Of a DNA stretch of 12,475 nt, positions 1 to 7,681 are shown piece by piece; position 1 is the stretch's first letter; each line of letters begins with the position of its first letter. The stretch spans positions 1 to 12,475 of the forward strand of contig JAFAQO010000470.1 in assembly GCA_019246375.1 (NCBI GenBank), read 5' to 3'. The DNA is from Mycobacterium sp. (lineage in GTDB: Bacteria > Actinomycetota > Actinomycetes > Mycobacteriales > Mycobacteriaceae). The position numbers and the translations under genes were made by a program. The notes under the pieces were generated by a model. The model saw nothing but the letters and a program-made list of their open reading frames with translations, did not search any database and was not told the origin of the DNA.

Positions 1-3000
1 TGTCGGTGTTTTCACGCGGTGAAGCAGGCTCAGCCTGGGTACTGCACGCCGAAGGCCTGGTGCGGTCTGGCGGTGTCGAGCCGGGCGCGGGCATGTCGAC
101 GTGGCCGCCGGTGGGGGCGACACCGGTCGACATCCACGGGCTCTACGACCGGTTGGCGGCACGTGGCTACGAGTACGGTCCAGCTTTCCAAGGCTTGACT
201 GCGATGTGGCGCCGTGGCGACGAGGTATTCGCGGACGTGTCACTGCCCACTGATGCCGGCGTATCACCGACCGGATTCGGTGTACACCCGGCGGTATTGG
301 ACGCTGCCTTACACGCGGTGATTGTGGCCGCTGAGACCGCCAACGACAATGCCAAAGACGGTGTGCTGGTGCCATTCTCGTGGCAGGGTGTGTCATTGCA
401 TGCGGCGGGGGCGTCGTCGGTGCGGGCGCGGATCGTGCCGGTGGGCCCGTCGGCCGTGTCGGTGGAATTAGCCGATGGGTTGGGGTTGCCGGTGTTGTCG
501 GTGGCCTCGATGGTGGCCCGTCCGGTATCACAGCAGCAGTTAATGGCTGCGGTCTCGGGTTCAGGTGCGGACCGGCTCTTCGAGGTGATCTGGTCACCCG
601 CGTCTCCTGGAGCGCATGGCGAAGCGCCACCGCACGAAGTGTTCGAGTCTGCGCCAGCAGACGGAGATCCGCTTGCCGGCGTATACCGGCGCACGCACGA
701 AGCGCTGGCTGCGCTGCAGTCCTGGCTCTCCGAGTGTGACTCGGGAGTACTGGTGGTAGCGACCCATGGTGCGGTGGCATTGCCGATGGAAGATGTCACG
801 GACTTGGCGGGTGCTGCGGTGTGGGGGCTTGTTCGGTCGGCGCAGACCGAGCATCCGGGCCGGATCGTGCTGGTGGATTCCGATGGGCCGCTCGATGGTA
901 CGACGGTAGCCCAGGTGCTGGCGACCGGTGAGCCGCAAATACTGGTGCGCGGTGGCATGGTGCACACCGCTCGGGTGCATGGCAGCCGCGCCGTTGACAC
1001 CCTATTGGTGCCGCCGGGTGACGGACTGTGGCGGTTCGGGATGTCCACTGCGGGCACGTTTGAGAACCTAGTGTTGGAGCCACTGCCCGATGCTGATGCG
1101 CCGCTTGAGCCCGGCCAGGTCCGGGTCGCCGTTCGCGCCATTGCAGCGAACTTCCGCGACGTCATGATCGCCCTCGGGCTTTACCCCGACGATGATGCCG
1201 TCATGGGTGTGGAGTCCGCCGGGATCGTCATCGAAACCGCGCCGGGCAACAGTCGTTTCACGGTCGGCGACCGGGTCACCGGACTTTTCCCGGAAGGCAC
1301 CGGCACCATCGCCACAACCGATGAGCGGCTGCTAATGCAAACCCCGACCGGGTGGTCCGACACGGATGCGGCGACCGCACCGGTCGTGTTCGCTACAGCC
1401 CACTACGCGCTGTCAACGCTGGCTGACGTGAAGCCCGGTCAGCGTATCTTGGTGCACGCGGCCACTGGTGGTGTCGGGATGGCCGCGGTGCAGCTTGCCC
1501 GGCATTGGGGGTTGGAGGTTTTCGCCACGGCAAGTCGTGGTAAGTGGGACACATTGCGGGCGGCGGGTTTCGACGACGACCATATCGCTGATTCGCGCAG
1601 TCTGGAGTTTGAGGACAAGTTCCGCGCTGTCACCGCTGGGCGCGGCATGGACGTGGTGCTGGACTCGCTGGCCGGTGAGTTTGTGGACGCGTCGCTGCGG
1701 CTCGTAGCTCCGGGCGGTGTCTTCCTTGAGATGGGCAAGACCGATATTCGCGACCCCGCTTTGGTCGCCGAGCACCACGCGCAAGTGCGCTACCGCGCCT
1801 TCGACCTCTTCGAAGCCGGTGCCGACCACATCCAGCGGATTCTCACGGACCTAACCGCGATGTTCGGCGACGCCGTCTTACGGCCGCTTCCGGTGACAAC
1901 ATTTGATGTGCGGCGGGCGCCCGCGGCGTTGCGGTATTTGAGTCAGGCCCGTCACACCGGCAAGGTTGTGATGACGATGCCGAATGCCTGGGCGTCGGGA
2001 ACGGTGTTAATCACCGGCGGTACCGGGATGGTGGGTTCGGCGCTGGCCCGGCATGTGGTGGCTCATCATGGGGTTAGGCAACTCGTGCTGGTCAGTCGCC
2101 GCGGCCCGGATGCGCCAGGCGCAGCGGAGTTGACCGCCGAGCTAACGCAAGCCGGCGCCGACGTTGCAGTGGTGGCGTGTGATGCGGCCGACCGGGAAGC
2201 GTTGGCCAAGGTGATCGATGATATTCCGGTGCAGTCGCCGTTGTCGGCGGTGATTCATACCGCCGGTGTGCTCGATGATGCGGTGGTGACGTCGCTGACG
2301 CCGGAACGGGTCAGTGCGGTGTTGCGGTCCAAAGTGGATGCGGCGTGGAATCTGCACGAGCTGACCCGCGATATGAATGTGTTGGCCTTTGTGATGTTTT
2401 CGTCGATGGCTGGTCTGGTGGGGTCATCGGGTCAGGCGAATTATGCGGCGGCGAATTCGTTCCTTGACGGGTTGGCTGCTCATCGGCGGGCTCATGGGTT
2501 GCCGTCGATTTCGCTGGGTTGGGGCCTGTGGGACCAGACCAGCGACATGACCGGCACGTTGGGCAACGTAGACTTCGCCCGGTTCGCCAGAGACGGCATC
2601 GTTGCCATGTCCTCCGATGAAGCACTCCAACTGCTGGACACCGCGATGGTTGTCGACGAGCCGTTCCTGCTGCCGGCCCGCATCGACCTCACCGCGCTGC
2701 GGGCTAAATTTGAAGGCGGCACATTACCGCCGATGTTCGTCGATCTGATCAACGCGCCGGCGCGACGCCAGGTCGACGACTCGCTGGCGGCAGCCAAATC
2801 CAAATCAGCGCTGCTGCAACGGCTTGAGGGCCTCCCTGAAGAGGACCAGCACGCCATCCTACTGGACCTGGTGCGCTCACACATCGCGACAGTGTTGGGC
2901 AGCACCACACCGGAGGCTATCGATCCTGGCAAGGCGTTTCAGGAGTTGGGCTTTGACTCCCTGACTGCGGTGGAAATGCGTAACCGGCTCAAAGCCGCCA

Positions 3001-3314
3001 CCGGTCTGCCTCTTTCGCCCACGCTTATCTTCGACTACCCGAACTCCGCGGCGCTAGCGGGGTACTTCCGCCAAGAACTGCTCGGCGCCTCGACCGAGCA
3101 GCCTGAGCGGAGCTCGCCTGGTGAGGCTGAACTCCAGCGCGTGGTGGCGTCCATTCCGATCAAACGCCTTCGGCAGGCCGGAGTGCTAGACCTGTTGCTG
3201 TCATTGGCTAACGAAACCGACGGAGCCGGTGCGGCGGACTCCGGCGAAAAAGATTTCGCCGACATGGACCTCGACGATCTAGTCAATGCCGCGTTGCTCG
3301 ACGATGACGACTAG
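1..3314 (+). CDS. pks12: Type I polyketide synthase, C-terminal part of a fully reducing module (Pks12-like), 5' end off the window
   Basis: The frame is open through the left edge and stops with TAG at 3312-3314. Counting residues from the GTG at 6, domains in order are: the second half of a dehydratase (GYEYGPAF motif; catalytic Asp99 and His103 in [11 protein letters not shown]; the DH His lies off the window), a structural KR half (about 185-340), an enoylreductase (about 345-660, nucleotide motif [10 protein letters not shown]), a ketoreductase (about 665-870) and an ACP (about 955-1030). The KR has TGGTGMVG and the full tetrad Lys776, Ser800, Tyr813, Asn817. Its LDD motif (756-758) marks a B-type KR. 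The ACP Ser985 in GFDSL carries phosphopantetheine. After the ACP comes a helical acidic tail ending in four Asp, typical of a docking peptide, and no thioesterase. Pks12 makes the mycoketide chain of mannosyl-phosphomycoketide by passing chains between its own modules. The Pks12 name rests mainly on the Rv2047c-like and lipT-like neighbours; another mycobacterial PKS with the same domain order is possible. Confidence 0.8.
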   Translation, partial: SVFSRGEAGSAWVLHAEGLVRSGGVEPGAGMSTWPPVGATPVDIHGLYDRLAARGYEYGPAFQGLTAMWRRGDEVFADVSLPTDAGVSPTGFGVHPAVLDAALHAVIVAAETANDNAKDGVLVPFSWQGVSLHAAGASSVRARIVPVGPSAVSVELADGLGLPVLSVASMVARPVSQQQLMAAVSGSGADRLFEVIWSPASPGAHGEAPPHEVFESAPADGDPLAGVYRRTHEALAALQSWLSECDSGVLVVATHGAVALPMEDVTDLAGAAVWGLVRSAQTEHPGRIVLVDSDGPLDGTTVAQVLATGEPQILVRGGMVHTARVHGSRAVDTLLVPPGDGLWRFGMSTAGTFENLVLEPLPDADAPLEPGQVRVAVRAIAANFRDVMIALGLYPDDDAVMGVESAGIVIETAPGNSRFTVGDRVTGLFPEGTGTIATTDERLLMQTPTGWSDTDAATAPVVFATAHYALSTLADVKPGQRILVHAATGGVGMAAVQLARHWGLEVFATASRGKWDTLRAAGFDDDHIADSRSLEFEDKFRAVTAGRGMDVVLDSLAGEFVDASLRLVAPGGVFLEMGKTDIRDPALVAEHHAQVRYRAFDLFEAGADHIQRILTDLTAMFGDAVLRPLPVTTFDVRRAPAALRYLSQARHTGKVVMTMPNAWASGTVLITGGTGMVGSALARHVVAHHGVRQLVLVSRRGPDAPGAAELTAELTQAGADVAVVACDAADREALAKVIDDIPVQSPLSAVIHTAGVLDDAVVTSLTPERVSAVLRSKVDAAWNLHELTRDMNVLAFVMFSSMAGLVGSSGQANYAAANSFLDGLAAHRRAHGLPSISLGWGLWDQTSDMTGTLGNVDFARFARDGIVAMSSDEALQLLDTAMVVDEPFLLPARIDLTALRAKFEGGTLPPMFVDLINAPARRQVDDSLAAAKSKSALLQRLEGLPEEDQHAILLDLVRSHIATVLGSTTPEAIDPGKAFQELGFDSLTAVEMRNRLKAATGLPLSPTLIFDYPNSAALAGYFRQELLGASTEQPERSSPGEAELQRVVASIPIKRLRQAGVLDLLLSLANETDGAGAADSGEKDFADMDLDDLVNAALLDDDD

Positions 3315-3338
3315 CCGAATGAGATCCAGGGCTCGCCA

Positions 3339-6044
3339 GTGAGAATCGCCGTCACCGGAGCCACCGGAGTGGTCGGTCGCGGGGTCGTCGCCCGGCTGCT
3401 CAGCCGGGGTCACGACGTCGTCGGGATGGCCCGTCATCAACCCGGAAGTTGGCCCAGTGCAGCGGACTTCGTGCGAATTGACATCCGCGATGCAGCAGGG
3501 GTGCGGCGCGCCATCGCGGGTGCCGACGTCGTCGCGCATTGCGCCTGGGCAGTAAACCACGGTCCACATGACAAGGTCAGTCGCGAGGTCAATCTCGGCG
3601 GGACCGGCAATGTCCTCGATGCGATGGCCCGTCACGGTACCCGGCGCATCGTGTTCGCCTCGTCCGCGCACGTTTACGGCGCATACCGAAGTCACACTGC
3701 GCCGCTCACCGAGGACGATCGGCTCGATCCGGTGTGCGACGAGGGGCTGGACAAGGTCCGTGCCGAAGGGATGCTCGCGGCCTCGGGCGCCGAATGGGTA
3801 GCGATCCGCTCAGCGGTGATCCTCGGCCGAGACGTCGACAATTGGGTGCGCCGCCTGCTGGCTACGCTGCTTTTTCCCGATATCGACGGCTCGGCAGCGC
3901 GCACGTTACAGGTCGTGCACACCGACGATGCTCACCGGGTGTTGGTACGGGCGATCCTGGACGCTGGCATCGGCAGTGGGCCCGTCAATTTCGCCGCGCC
4001 AGGTGAGACGACGTGCGGTGAGATAGCCCGCGAGCTCGGGCGCCCGACGGTCCGGGCGGGCACGCGACTATCGGGGCCCGCTTTGGGCATGCTGCTGCGG
4101 CCCGTGAGTCCACCCGCCGAGCGCAACCTCTTGCTGGGCGCACCTCTTATGGCAACCGCTCGGCTGCGCGACGTTTGGAACTTCACCCCCGCATGGAACG
4201 CAGACGAATGTGTCGACGACGTCGCGTTGGCGGTACGCGGCCGAGTCAGCGTCGGAAAGTGGTCGGTGTCGTTGCCCTGGCGGCTGACCCATGCGCAAGA
4301 CATCCCCGCCGTCGACGCCCCGGCCGCCGATGGAATGGTCCCGCACCTGGCCGGCCCGCAGGGAGCCAATGGGGAGTTCGACACACCGATCGACCCGCGC
4401 TTCCCCACTTACCTTGCCACTAACTTGTCCGAAGCACTGCCGGGGCCCTTCTCACCGTCATCGGCGTCGGTGACCGTGCGTGGACTGCGCGCGGGCGGCG
4501 CGATCATCGCCGAACGGCTGCGGCCCGGCGGGTTGATCCAGCGGGAGATGGCGACACGAACCATCGGAGTTTTCGCGCACCGCCTTTATGGGGCCCTCAC
4601 AACCGCGCACTTCATGGCCGAAACGGTGCCGTTCGTCAAACCCGCTGCGGTCATCCGCCAAAGTCAATTCTTCGGCCAGAGTGCCGCAGCCCTGCCGATT
4701 CACGGGGAGCAGCGTCTACCACGCGAATCCGGCTGGGCCGTGCGGCAGCTGCGCACTATCCGTAACATCGGCGTGTTCGCGGTGAACTTGGCGGGCCTGA
4801 GCGCCGGCGCAGCCAGCGACACCCGTGACTTCATCGAGGACATTTATCGCCTGGAAAAGCTTACCGCCGAAGATGTTTCGCAACTTCCTGATCGGCGATT
4901 GCTGAGTTTGATCACGCTGGCGCGCGACCATGTCATACACGGTTGGGTGCTGGCCATGGGGTCATTCATGTCGTTCGCCGCCCTCAGCGTGATCCTGCGC
5001 GGCCTGAGCGGGCGTGACACCGTGCTGCCGGTCGGGCAGCAGCTGGTCAGTGCGCAGCCACTGAATGCCGTGTACCGCCTGGTGGAAGCGGCGCAGCGCG
5101 ACCCCAACGTGACGAGGATCCTCGCCCAGCCGGGCAACCACCTCGACGAGCTGTCCGCCCAGGCGCCGGAGTTCCATGCGGCGGTCGTCGCGGAGCTGAA
5201 ACTCATCGGGCACCGCGGCCCCGCCGAAGTTGAGATGCGCTCGGCCAGTTACGCCGACGACCCGGAATTACTGATCCGCATGGTCGCCAAATCTCTGAAC
5301 GCCCCCGCACGACCGGAGACCCACCGTCCGCCAATCCCGGTGCTGGCCCGCCCCGTCGCGCTGCTCGCCGCCCACCAGCTCCGCGATCGCGAAGTCCGTC
5401 GCGACAAAATGGTGCGCGCCATCTGGGTACTGCGCAATCTGCTCCGTGAGCAGGGGAGAAGGCTGACCGACTCCGGCGTTCTCGACATCGCCGACGACGT
5501 GTTCTACCTGTTGGTGGACGAACTCGATGCGCTGCCGGCCGACGTATCAGACCTGGTAGCACGTCGCCGCGCGGAGCAAATTCGATTGGCTGGATTCGCG
5601 CCGCCGGCAGTATTCAGCGGCAGCTGGCGGCCCGCCACCGGTCTGGCGACCGTCCTCGCCGCCGGTGAGATGCTGCACGGCGTCGGCGTTTGCGGTGGAC
5701 GGGCGCGCGGCCGTGTCCGAATCGTCCGGCCGGATACCATCGACAGCCTGGAGCCGGGGGACATCCTGGTCGCCGAGGTCACCGATGTTGGCTACACCGC
5801 CGCATTCTCCTATGCGGCCGCGGTGGTGACCGAGCTGGGTGGTCCGATGTCACACGCCGCCGTTGTCGCGCGCGAGTTCGGTGTCCCGTGTGTGGTCGAC
5901 GCGCATGGCGCTACCCGGCGGCTCCCGCCCGGGGCGCTCGTCGAGGTCGACGGCAGCACGGGGGAGGTCCGTGTGCTCCAACTCGCTTCCCAGGACCCGT
6001 CGTCAGTTCCGGCGACCGGCCAAAGCCGTAACGGCCAGCGATAA
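3339..6044 (+). CDS. SDR/epimerase-like domain fused to rifampin-phosphotransferase-like middle and C-terminal phospho-His (PEP-mobile) domain; Rv2047c-like
   Basis: This is a 901-residue protein starting at GTG 3339, 24 bases after the PKS stop, so probably co-transcribed with it. A nearby ATG at 3319 is out of frame and stops at once. Residues 1-300 are an extended-SDR Rossmann domain with TGATGVVG (6-13) and an SSAHVYG motif. The usual YxxxK reads E135-G-L-D-K139, so the catalytic Tyr is missing. From about 345 to 700 the sequence resembles the middle domain of rifampin phosphotransferases (NLSEALPGPFSP; GHRGPAEVEM with His625). Residues about 770-885 form the swivelling phospho-His domain of PEP-utilising enzymes, with His839 in GGPMSHAAVVAREFGVP. 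No ATP-grasp domain is present, so the phosphate donor is unclear. The same architecture next to pks12 is what I recall for M. tuberculosis Rv2047c (about 850 residues). Function is unknown; a role in handling the Pks12 product is inference. Confidence 0.85.
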   Translation: MRIAVTGATGVVGRGVVARLLSRGHDVVGMARHQPGSWPSAADFVRIDIRDAAGVRRAIAGADVVAHCAWAVNHGPHDKVSREVNLGGTGNVLDAMARHGTRRIVFASSAHVYGAYRSHTAPLTEDDRLDPVCDEGLDKVRAEGMLAASGAEWVAIRSAVILGRDVDNWVRRLLATLLFPDIDGSAARTLQVVHTDDAHRVLVRAILDAGIGSGPVNFAAPGETTCGEIARELGRPTVRAGTRLSGPALGMLLRPVSPPAERNLLLGAPLMATARLRDVWNFTPAWNADECVDDVALAVRGRVSVGKWSVSLPWRLTHAQDIPAVDAPAADGMVPHLAGPQGANGEFDTPIDPRFPTYLATNLSEALPGPFSPSSASVTVRGLRAGGAIIAERLRPGGLIQREMATRTIGVFAHRLYGALTTAHFMAETVPFVKPAAVIRQSQFFGQSAAALPIHGEQRLPRESGWAVRQLRTIRNIGVFAVNLAGLSAGAASDTRDFIEDIYRLEKLTAEDVSQLPDRRLLSLITLARDHVIHGWVLAMGSFMSFAALSVILRGLSGRDTVLPVGQQLVSAQPLNAVYRLVEAAQRDPNVTRILAQPGNHLDELSAQAPEFHAAVVAELKLIGHRGPAEVEMRSASYADDPELLIRMVAKSLNAPARPETHRPPIPVLARPVALLAAHQLRDREVRRDKMVRAIWVLRNLLREQGRRLTDSGVLDIADDVFYLLVDELDALPADVSDLVARRRAEQIRLAGFAPPAVFSGSWRPATGLATVLAAGEMLHGVGVCGGRARGRVRIVRPDTIDSLEPGDILVAEVTDVGYTAAFSYAAAVVTELGGPMSHAAVVAREFGVPCVVDAHGATRRLPPGALVEVDGSTGEVRVLQLASQDPSSVPATGQSRNGQR

Positions 6045-6054
6045 TCAACGTCAG

Positions 6055-6087
6055 CGGCCGAAGCGCGCTCTGGCGCCGGCCGGTTTT
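6055..6087 (+). terminator. Possible intrinsic terminator after the SDR/phospho-His gene
   Basis: CGGCCG at 6055-6060 pairs with CGGCCG at 6077-6082. Inside it GCGC at 6063-6066 pairs with GCGC at 6073-6076, leaving a two-base AA bulge and a six-base loop. The stem is all G and C and is followed by G then TTTT at 6084-6087. It starts ten bases after the stop of the upstream gene. The position and T run fit an intrinsic terminator, although the T run is short and GC-rich inverted repeats arise easily in such DNA. If real, lipT starts a new transcript. Confidence 0.45.
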
Positions 6088-6157
6088 CAAGTACGGTTGC
6101 GACCGACGCCCCAACACGATTCTTCGGACCTGGCACGTGTGCGCGTCATAAGTTCGC

Positions 6158-6163
6158 TATTTT
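6158..6163 (+). promoter_or_regulatory. Candidate -10 box for leaderless lipT transcript
   Basis: TATTTT fits the mycobacterial -10 pattern TANNNT and ends six bases before the lipT ATG at 6170. That spacing would put the transcription start at or very near the A of the start codon, giving a leaderless mRNA. There is no Shine-Dalgarno sequence before this ATG, which agrees. No convincing -35 box is seen. The site is short and could occur by chance. Confidence 0.4.
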
Positions 6164-6169
6164 CGGGAT

Positions 6170-7681
6170 ATGCACGAACATACCGTCCGGGCACGTACGA
6201 CCACCGGCATCGTCGAAGGTTTCGTCCGCGACGGCGTGAACCGTTGGCGATCGATCCCGTACGCTCGGCCGCCGGTGGGGTTGCTGCGCTTCCGTGCACC
6301 GCAGCCGGCCCAACCTTGGCCGGGTGTGCGGCATTGCCACGGGTTCACCAACTGTGCTCCCCAGCAGCGTCGCTACACGATGCTCGGGGTCGGCAAGTAC
6401 CAGGAGATGGGCGAGGACTGCCTCACGCTGAACGTCGTGTCACCTGAAGGGTCGAGCCGCGAATCGCTGCCGGTCATGGTCTTCGTGCACGGCGGCGGCT
6501 ATATCTTGGGCAGCTCGGCGACCCCGCTCTACGACGGTGCAGCACTGGCTCGCCGTGGCTGCGTGTATGTATCGGTCAACTACCGTCTCGGCGCGCTCGG
6601 GTGTTTGGATCTGTCGTCGCTCTCGACGTCGGACATTCCTCTCGAGAGCAACTTGTACCTGCGGGATTTGGTGATGGCGTTGCGCTGGGTCCGCGACAAT
6701 GTCGCGTCGTTCGGCGGCGACCCGGACAATGTCACAGTCTTTGGGGAAAGCGCCGGCGCGCACGCGGTTGCGGCGCTGCTGGCGGTGCCCGCGGCCGAAG
6801 GCCTGTTCGCGCAGGCGATCTCGGAAAGTCCCGCAGCGGGCATGGTACGCTCACGCGAAGTCGCAAGCGAATTCGCGCGCAGGTTCGCCGCGCTGCTCGG
6901 TGTACACCGGCAGGACGCCGCCAACGCGCTGATGCAGGCTTCATCGGCCGACTTGGTGGCGGCACAAGACCAATTGATCGACGAAGGCATGGAAAACCGC
7001 TTGGGCGCCTTTCCGATCGGTCCGGTATCCGGTGACGATTGCCTACCGCTGGATCCGGTCGAGGCGATGCGCCGTGGTGCCGCGCATCGGGTGCCGCTGA
7101 TCGTGGGCACCAACGCCGATGAGGGACGGCTGTTCACCCGGTTCCTGGGCCTGTTGCCAACCACTGAGCCGATGGTCGAGGAACTGTTGGCTGATACGGA
7201 TCCCGCTGCGCGGGAACGTATTACTGCCGCCTATCCGGGATATCCGAGTCAGTCGGCCTGTACCCGGCTTGGCGGCGATTTCGCCTTCGGCTCGGCCGTG
7301 TGGCAGATCGCCGAGGCCCACGGTAGCTATGCGCCGACCTACCTGTATCGATATGACTTTGCGCCACGGCTGTTGCACTGGTCGGGGCTGGGCGCAACCC
7401 ACGCCACAGAGCTGCTGGCGGTTTTCGACATCTATCGCACCAAGTTCGGCGCATTGCTGACCGCTGCCGCCGATCGGTGGGCCGCGTTGCGCGTCAGCAA
7501 CGAGATCCAGGGTCGCTGGCGGTCATTCAGCCGCACCGGCGTGCCGGGCGACGGTTGGCCGCGTTACACCGACATCGACCGTGCGGTCATGGTTTTCGAC
7601 CGCAGATGCCGCGTCGAATTCGACCCGCATCCCGAGCGCCGGATGGCATGGGAAGGCTTCTCCTTTTCAAACCAACCATGA
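6170..7681 (+). CDS. lipT: Type B carboxylesterase/lipase family, LipT-like
   Basis: This is a 503-residue alpha/beta hydrolase of the carboxylesterase type B family, which hydrolyses esters with a Ser-Glu-His triad. The oxyanion-hole motif VHGGGYILGS is at about 107-116. The nucleophile is Ser194 in FGESAGAHA, the acid is Glu318 in TNADEG, and the base is His411 in ATHATEL. The length matches the family. No signal peptide or lipobox is visible at the N-terminus, so a cytosolic or cell-associated enzyme is likely. ATG 6170 was chosen because it gives the full family N-terminus; it lacks a ribosome binding site and may be read from a leaderless mRNA. The stop TGA overlaps the next start in an ATGA, so translation of the next gene is probably coupled. 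The lipT name is from similarity to remembered M. tuberculosis Rv2045c, also close to pks12. The natural substrate is unknown. Confidence 0.88.
   Translation: MHEHTVRARTTTGIVEGFVRDGVNRWRSIPYARPPVGLLRFRAPQPAQPWPGVRHCHGFTNCAPQQRRYTMLGVGKYQEMGEDCLTLNVVSPEGSSRESLPVMVFVHGGGYILGSSATPLYDGAALARRGCVYVSVNYRLGALGCLDLSSLSTSDIPLESNLYLRDLVMALRWVRDNVASFGGDPDNVTVFGESAGAHAVAALLAVPAAEGLFAQAISESPAAGMVRSREVASEFARRFAALLGVHRQDAANALMQASSADLVAAQDQLIDEGMENRLGAFPIGPVSGDDCLPLDPVEAMRRGAAHRVPLIVGTNADEGRLFTRFLGLLPTTEPMVEELLADTDPAARERITAAYPGYPSQSACTRLGGDFAFGSAVWQIAEAHGSYAPTYLYRYDFAPRLLHWSGLGATHATELLAVFDIYRTKFGALLTAAADRWAALRVSNEIQGRWRSFSRTGVPGDGWPRYTDIDRAVMVFDRRCRVEFDPHPERRMAWEGFSFSNQP

Noticed and set aside
167..1165. Minus-strand open frame of 332 residues opposite the PKS
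   Set aside because: It is Ser/Thr/Pro-rich with no recognisable motif, and lies opposite clear DH and ER domain sequence; typical shadow in GC-rich DNA.
3339..6044. Rifampin phosphotransferase
   Set aside because: The middle and His domains are similar, but the required ATP-binding domain is absent and an SDR domain stands in its place.
7477..7677. Upstream extension of the kinase/CrtC-like frame
   Set aside because: It lies wholly inside lipT, gives a low-complexity basic sequence, and the ATGA overlap at 7678-7681 gives a natural start.
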